A stretch of DNA of 12,730 bases from positions 1 through 12,730 of the forward strand of contig JAHILS010000092.1 in the NCBI GenBank assembly GCA_018896835.1, given 5' to 3'. The stretch is from Patescibacteria group bacterium. GTDB taxonomy: Bacteria; Patescibacteriota; Patescibacteriia; UBA9934. Positions 11,065 through 12,730 of this stretch are shown piece by piece. The stretch's first letter is position 1, and each line of letters starts with the position of its first letter. A program made the position numbers and the translations under genes. A model generated the notes under the pieces. The model made no database searches. It worked only from the letters and a program-made list of their open reading frames with translations, and was not told the DNA's origin.

Positions 11065-11688
11065 TTATTTATTGAATTTTCTCATAACTGCTCGCACAAT
11101 GCCTTGGATGTTTATGTCGCCTTTGACGATAATCGGGTCCATTGTGCTGTTTGCTGGTTGGAGTCGAATATGTTTTGCTTCGCGATAGAAACGCTTTAGC
11201 GTTGCGTACTGGTTGTCTAAGAGAGCTACGACAACATCTCCATTTTTTGGTGAAGGATTGCGTTCAATAACCACATAGTCGCCATCAAATATTCCATCTT
11301 CGATCATTGATCTTCCTTTAACTCGCAGAACATAGGAGTTTTCACTATCTACTATAAAGTCTGTTGGAACAGCAAATGCTTCATTTTCCTCCACGGCCTC
11401 AATCGGTTCTCCGGCAGTAATGAGTCCTGCCATTGGCAACATCACACTCATGATTGAAATTTCGTCTTCAACAAGTTCAATTGATCGTGCGCTTCCGTCA
11501 TCGGCTGTGTTGATGATTCCTTTTTCGCAAAGCGCTTGAATGTGCTGGTAAACGGTTGATGGGGAAGCAAGGCCCATACCTTTGGCAATTTCCCGGTAAG
11601 ACGGTGTGTAGCCATTTGTTTGCACAAAGTGTTCTATAAAGTCTAGAACCTCGCGTTGTTTTTTTGTTATCGGAGGTAGTTGCGACAT
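11065..11688 (-). CDS. lexA: LexA repressor, SOS regulator
   Basis: It represses DNA-damage genes and cleaves itself when RecA filaments form. The 207 residues match the family. The N-terminal winged helix-turn-helix spans about 1-66, with recognition segment SYREIAKGMGLASPSTVYQHIQ. The C-terminal S24 peptidase domain has the scissile Ala 92-Gly 93 (LITAGEPIEA), nucleophile Ser 127 (GRSMIEDG) and general base Lys 165 (ATLKRF). The start ATG at 11688 fits the usual N-terminus. It is divergent from the GC-rich gene at 11952 and upstream of the dinB cluster on the same strand. The promoter has inverted repeats around the -10 that may be an autoregulatory site. Confidence 0.96.
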   Translation of the reverse strand: MSQLPPITKKQREVLDFIEHFVQTNGYTPSYREIAKGMGLASPSTVYQHIQALCEKGIINTADDGSARSIELVEDEISIMSVMLPMAGLITAGEPIEAVEENEAFAVPTDFIVDSENSYVLRVKGRSMIEDGIFDGDYVVIERNPSPKNGDVVVALLDNQYATLKRFYREAKHIRLQPANSTMDPIIVKGDINIQGIVRAVMRKFNK

Positions 11689-11690
11689 AG

Positions 11691-11733
11691 TGTTCGTTTC
11701 ATGTTTCTATTATAACCGAACAGAAACAGAACG
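11691..11733 (-). promoter_or_regulatory. lexA promoter with candidate LexA operator
   Basis: On the minus strand the -10 is TATAAT (11714-11709), with a weak -35 TTGCGT about 16 bp upstream. TGTTTCT (11702-11708) and AGAAACA (11722-11728) are inverted repeats flanking the -10; TGTTCG (11691-11696) and CGAACA (11717-11722) are a second nested pair. LexA operators differ widely between phyla, so which pair binds is unknown; self-regulation is expected from the family. Confidence 0.5.
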
Positions 11734-11753
11734 CAAGCATTGGCTGTGGATAA

Positions 11754-11782
11754 TTGACTATTTAGCTATTTTGTGATACAAA
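11754..11782 (+). promoter_or_regulatory. Promoter for the GC-rich gene at 11952
   Basis: The -35 TTGACT (11754-11759), 17-nt spacer and -10 TACAAA (11777-11782) predict a start near 11789 and a leader of about 163 nt. It is divergent from the lexA promoter about 40 bp away. Confidence 0.5.
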
Positions 11783-11788
11783 TCAGTC

Positions 11789-11951
11789 TTGTTCTTTTTA
11801 ATGCTTGCGGATTGGTTATAGCGAAAAGTAGCTTAATTATTAGGCTATTTCTCGCTATGACCACATGGGTCGTGGCTCCTCCTCGGACAGAGGAAACACC
11901 CTCATCTATCAGGTGGGGGAATGGCCGACTATCAGTCGGAAGGAGTAAGCG
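11789..11951 (+). promoter_or_regulatory. Structured leader with hairpin abutting the Shine-Dalgarno
   Basis: A two-part hairpin has ATAGCGA/TCGCTAT (11818-11824 with 11852-11858) around AGTAGC/GCTATT (11827-11832 with 11844-11849, one G-U pair). It is followed by CCTC/GAGG (11881-11884 with 11890-11893) and CACC/GGTG (11897-11900 with 11912-11915). CCGACT-ATC-AGTCGG (11925-11939) ends exactly where the Shine-Dalgarno AAGGAG (11940-11945) begins. The ATG is six bases further on. Confidence 0.5.
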
Positions 11952-12572
11952 ATGTCCAAGTACAACGTGTATGTTGAAGATGTCAGTGTAGAGGCGGTAT
12001 TTAACATCCTTGGCGGCGTGGATGGGGCAAGACGCCTCCTCCGCGGTGAGTTGGTTGTTTCCGAACCAATCCGCCCGTGGTACGAGAAGGACGGCATCAT
12101 CTACCTGTCCTCTCCGCTCATCGCCGACGGCACGACCGGCGCGGACTGGATCACCCGCTTGAAAGGCGCTGGCAAGTCGGTGAGCAGGTACGCCAAAAGC
12201 GTTCTGCGTTCTGTCGATTTCGTGCCCAGCCCCGCCGGCACGGTGTACCAAATCGCCATCCTCAAGGGTTCGCTCTTCGAGGACAGCGCGCGGATCACGG
12301 TCAACATCTGCGCCAAGGCAACTGAGCTTGGGTTCACGAAGCTCCATGCCGAGGTTGCCTGTCTCATCCGTGAGAAATTCTCGGATGATGATATTAAGGC
12401 GATGGGTCTCTGGCGGATCATTGCCATGCACGATCCCTTTGAGGATTCCGATGGCAGTCCGGACCTCCTTGGCGCTTGCCGCGATGACTTCGATTGTTCG
12501 CTTAACGCGTACTACGATAGGCCTGGCTTCAGGTGGTATAGCGAGGACGGCTTCGCCTTCCAGCAAGTATGA
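11952..12572 (+). CDS. Hypothetical protein of a probable CPR-specific family
   Basis: The 206-residue protein has a strong Shine-Dalgarno and GC-rich codons. It has no signal peptide or membrane segment. Recognisable blocks are EAVFNILGGVDGARRLLRGELVV (about 14-36), SSPLIADGTTGADWITRLKGAG (53-74), YAKSVLRSVDF (80-90), a central beta segment, HAEVACLIREKFSDDDIKAMGLWRIIAMHDPFEDSDGSP (130-168), and a C-terminal YYDRPGFRWYSEDGFAF. I recall proteins with these blocks as frequent 'hypothetical proteins' of Parcubacteria genomes, often in several copies; that is memory, not a search. No catalytic motif is evident. It is monocistronic, with its own promoter, leader and 3' hairpins, in the style of the GC-rich genes at the other end of the window. 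Confidence 0.8.
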   Translation: MSKYNVYVEDVSVEAVFNILGGVDGARRLLRGELVVSEPIRPWYEKDGIIYLSSPLIADGTTGADWITRLKGAGKSVSRYAKSVLRSVDFVPSPAGTVYQIAILKGSLFEDSARITVNICAKATELGFTKLHAEVACLIREKFSDDDIKAMGLWRIIAMHDPFEDSDGSPDLLGACRDDFDCSLNAYYDRPGFRWYSEDGFAFQQV

Positions 12573-12574
12573 TC

Positions 12575-12700
12575 TTTGGACTTTGAACCTTAGGGTTCTC
12601 TGTCCTTTGACCCTTTGTCCTTAGTCCTTCTTCGTTAATGGGCTCGGCTACGCCGAGCCCACGCGTCCGTCGTTCTCATGAACGGCGGGCGATTTGTTTT
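12575..12700 (+). terminator. 3' hairpins after the GC-rich gene
   Basis: GGAC-GAACC (arms in 12579-12591) pairs with GGTTC-GTCC to make an internal-loop hairpin. A pyrimidine-rich stretch of GTCCTT repeats follows, then GGGCTCGG-CTACG-like palindrome GGGCTCGGC/GCCGAGCCC (about 12640-12660). Last is CCGTCGTT/AACGGCGG (about 12667-12689, one G-U pair) with tail GCGATTTGTTTTAA. The final hairpin and tail resemble the terminator-like hairpin at 2792-2845. No complementary-loop pair was found here. Confidence 0.5.
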
Positions 12701-12703
12701 AAA

Positions 12704-12730
12704 AGGATCTTCTATTTTGTTTTTTGGATA
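12704..12730. repeat. Possible start of another palindromic repeat copy
   Basis: GGATCTTCTA (12705-12714) matches the inner arm of the repeat at 4676-4740. The window ends before the rest can be judged. Confidence 0.25.

Noticed and set aside
11766..12566. Minus-strand open frame (266 aa) opposite the gene at 11952
   Set aside because: It is a shadow of the plus gene, which has a clear Shine-Dalgarno and conserved-looking blocks; the minus frame would also cover the leader hairpins and promoter.

Overview
The window reads as a chromosomal segment of a Patescibacteria (Candidate Phyla Radiation) bacterium, most likely of the Parcubacteria group. The grounds are an AT-leaning housekeeping core whose genes mostly lack Shine-Dalgarno sequences, a short one-subdomain EF-Ts, many short palindromic repeats of kinds I recall from CPR genomes, and a protein family (11952-12572) that I recall, without a search, as recurrent there. 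The assignment is inference; no rRNA lies in the window.

Layout. Bases 1-2840 hold three GC-rich genes in a row: the C-terminal part of a beta-rich protein and two probable lipoproteins, the second with a long Asp-Ser/Asp-Ala repeat. The two complete ones each have their own promoter, a structured leader of about 140-160 nt and a clear Shine-Dalgarno; all three have elaborate 3' hairpins. AT-rich spacers full of palindromes separate them. Bases 2840-3320 hold repeat elements and the rpsB promoter. Then come rpsB-tsf with a terminator, and an apparent glycolytic operon gap / DoxX-like membrane gene / pgk / eno / small membrane protein (4788-9053). On the minus strand follow dinB, a small protein that may be its partner (DUF6504-like), a 54-aa basic ORF, and lexA, which make a plausible SOS block. 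The window closes with a fourth GC-rich gene (11952-12572) of the same style: own promoter, hairpin against the Shine-Dalgarno, GC-rich 3' hairpins.

The most notable signal is RNA-like structure at gene ends. After two of the GC-rich genes there are two hairpins whose apical loops are complementary (7 nt at 2683-2739; 6 nt at 414-506), then a GC-rich terminator-like hairpin. The same geometry with a different 7-nt pair appears next to lexA (10962-11031). In the remaining lipoprotein gene the corresponding 7-nt loop instead matches the 3' arm of its terminator hairpin. Stems and loops differ in sequence while keeping their pairing, which suggests conserved kissing-loop 3' elements. The leaders of the two lipoproteins also share a covarying hairpin with a bulged C.

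How it fits together: rpsB-tsf supplies translation, gap-pgk-eno the lower glycolysis typical of fermentative CPR, lexA-dinB damage-inducible translesion synthesis, and the GC-rich genes look like individually transcribed accessory genes for the cell surface, possibly acquired or carried as modules.
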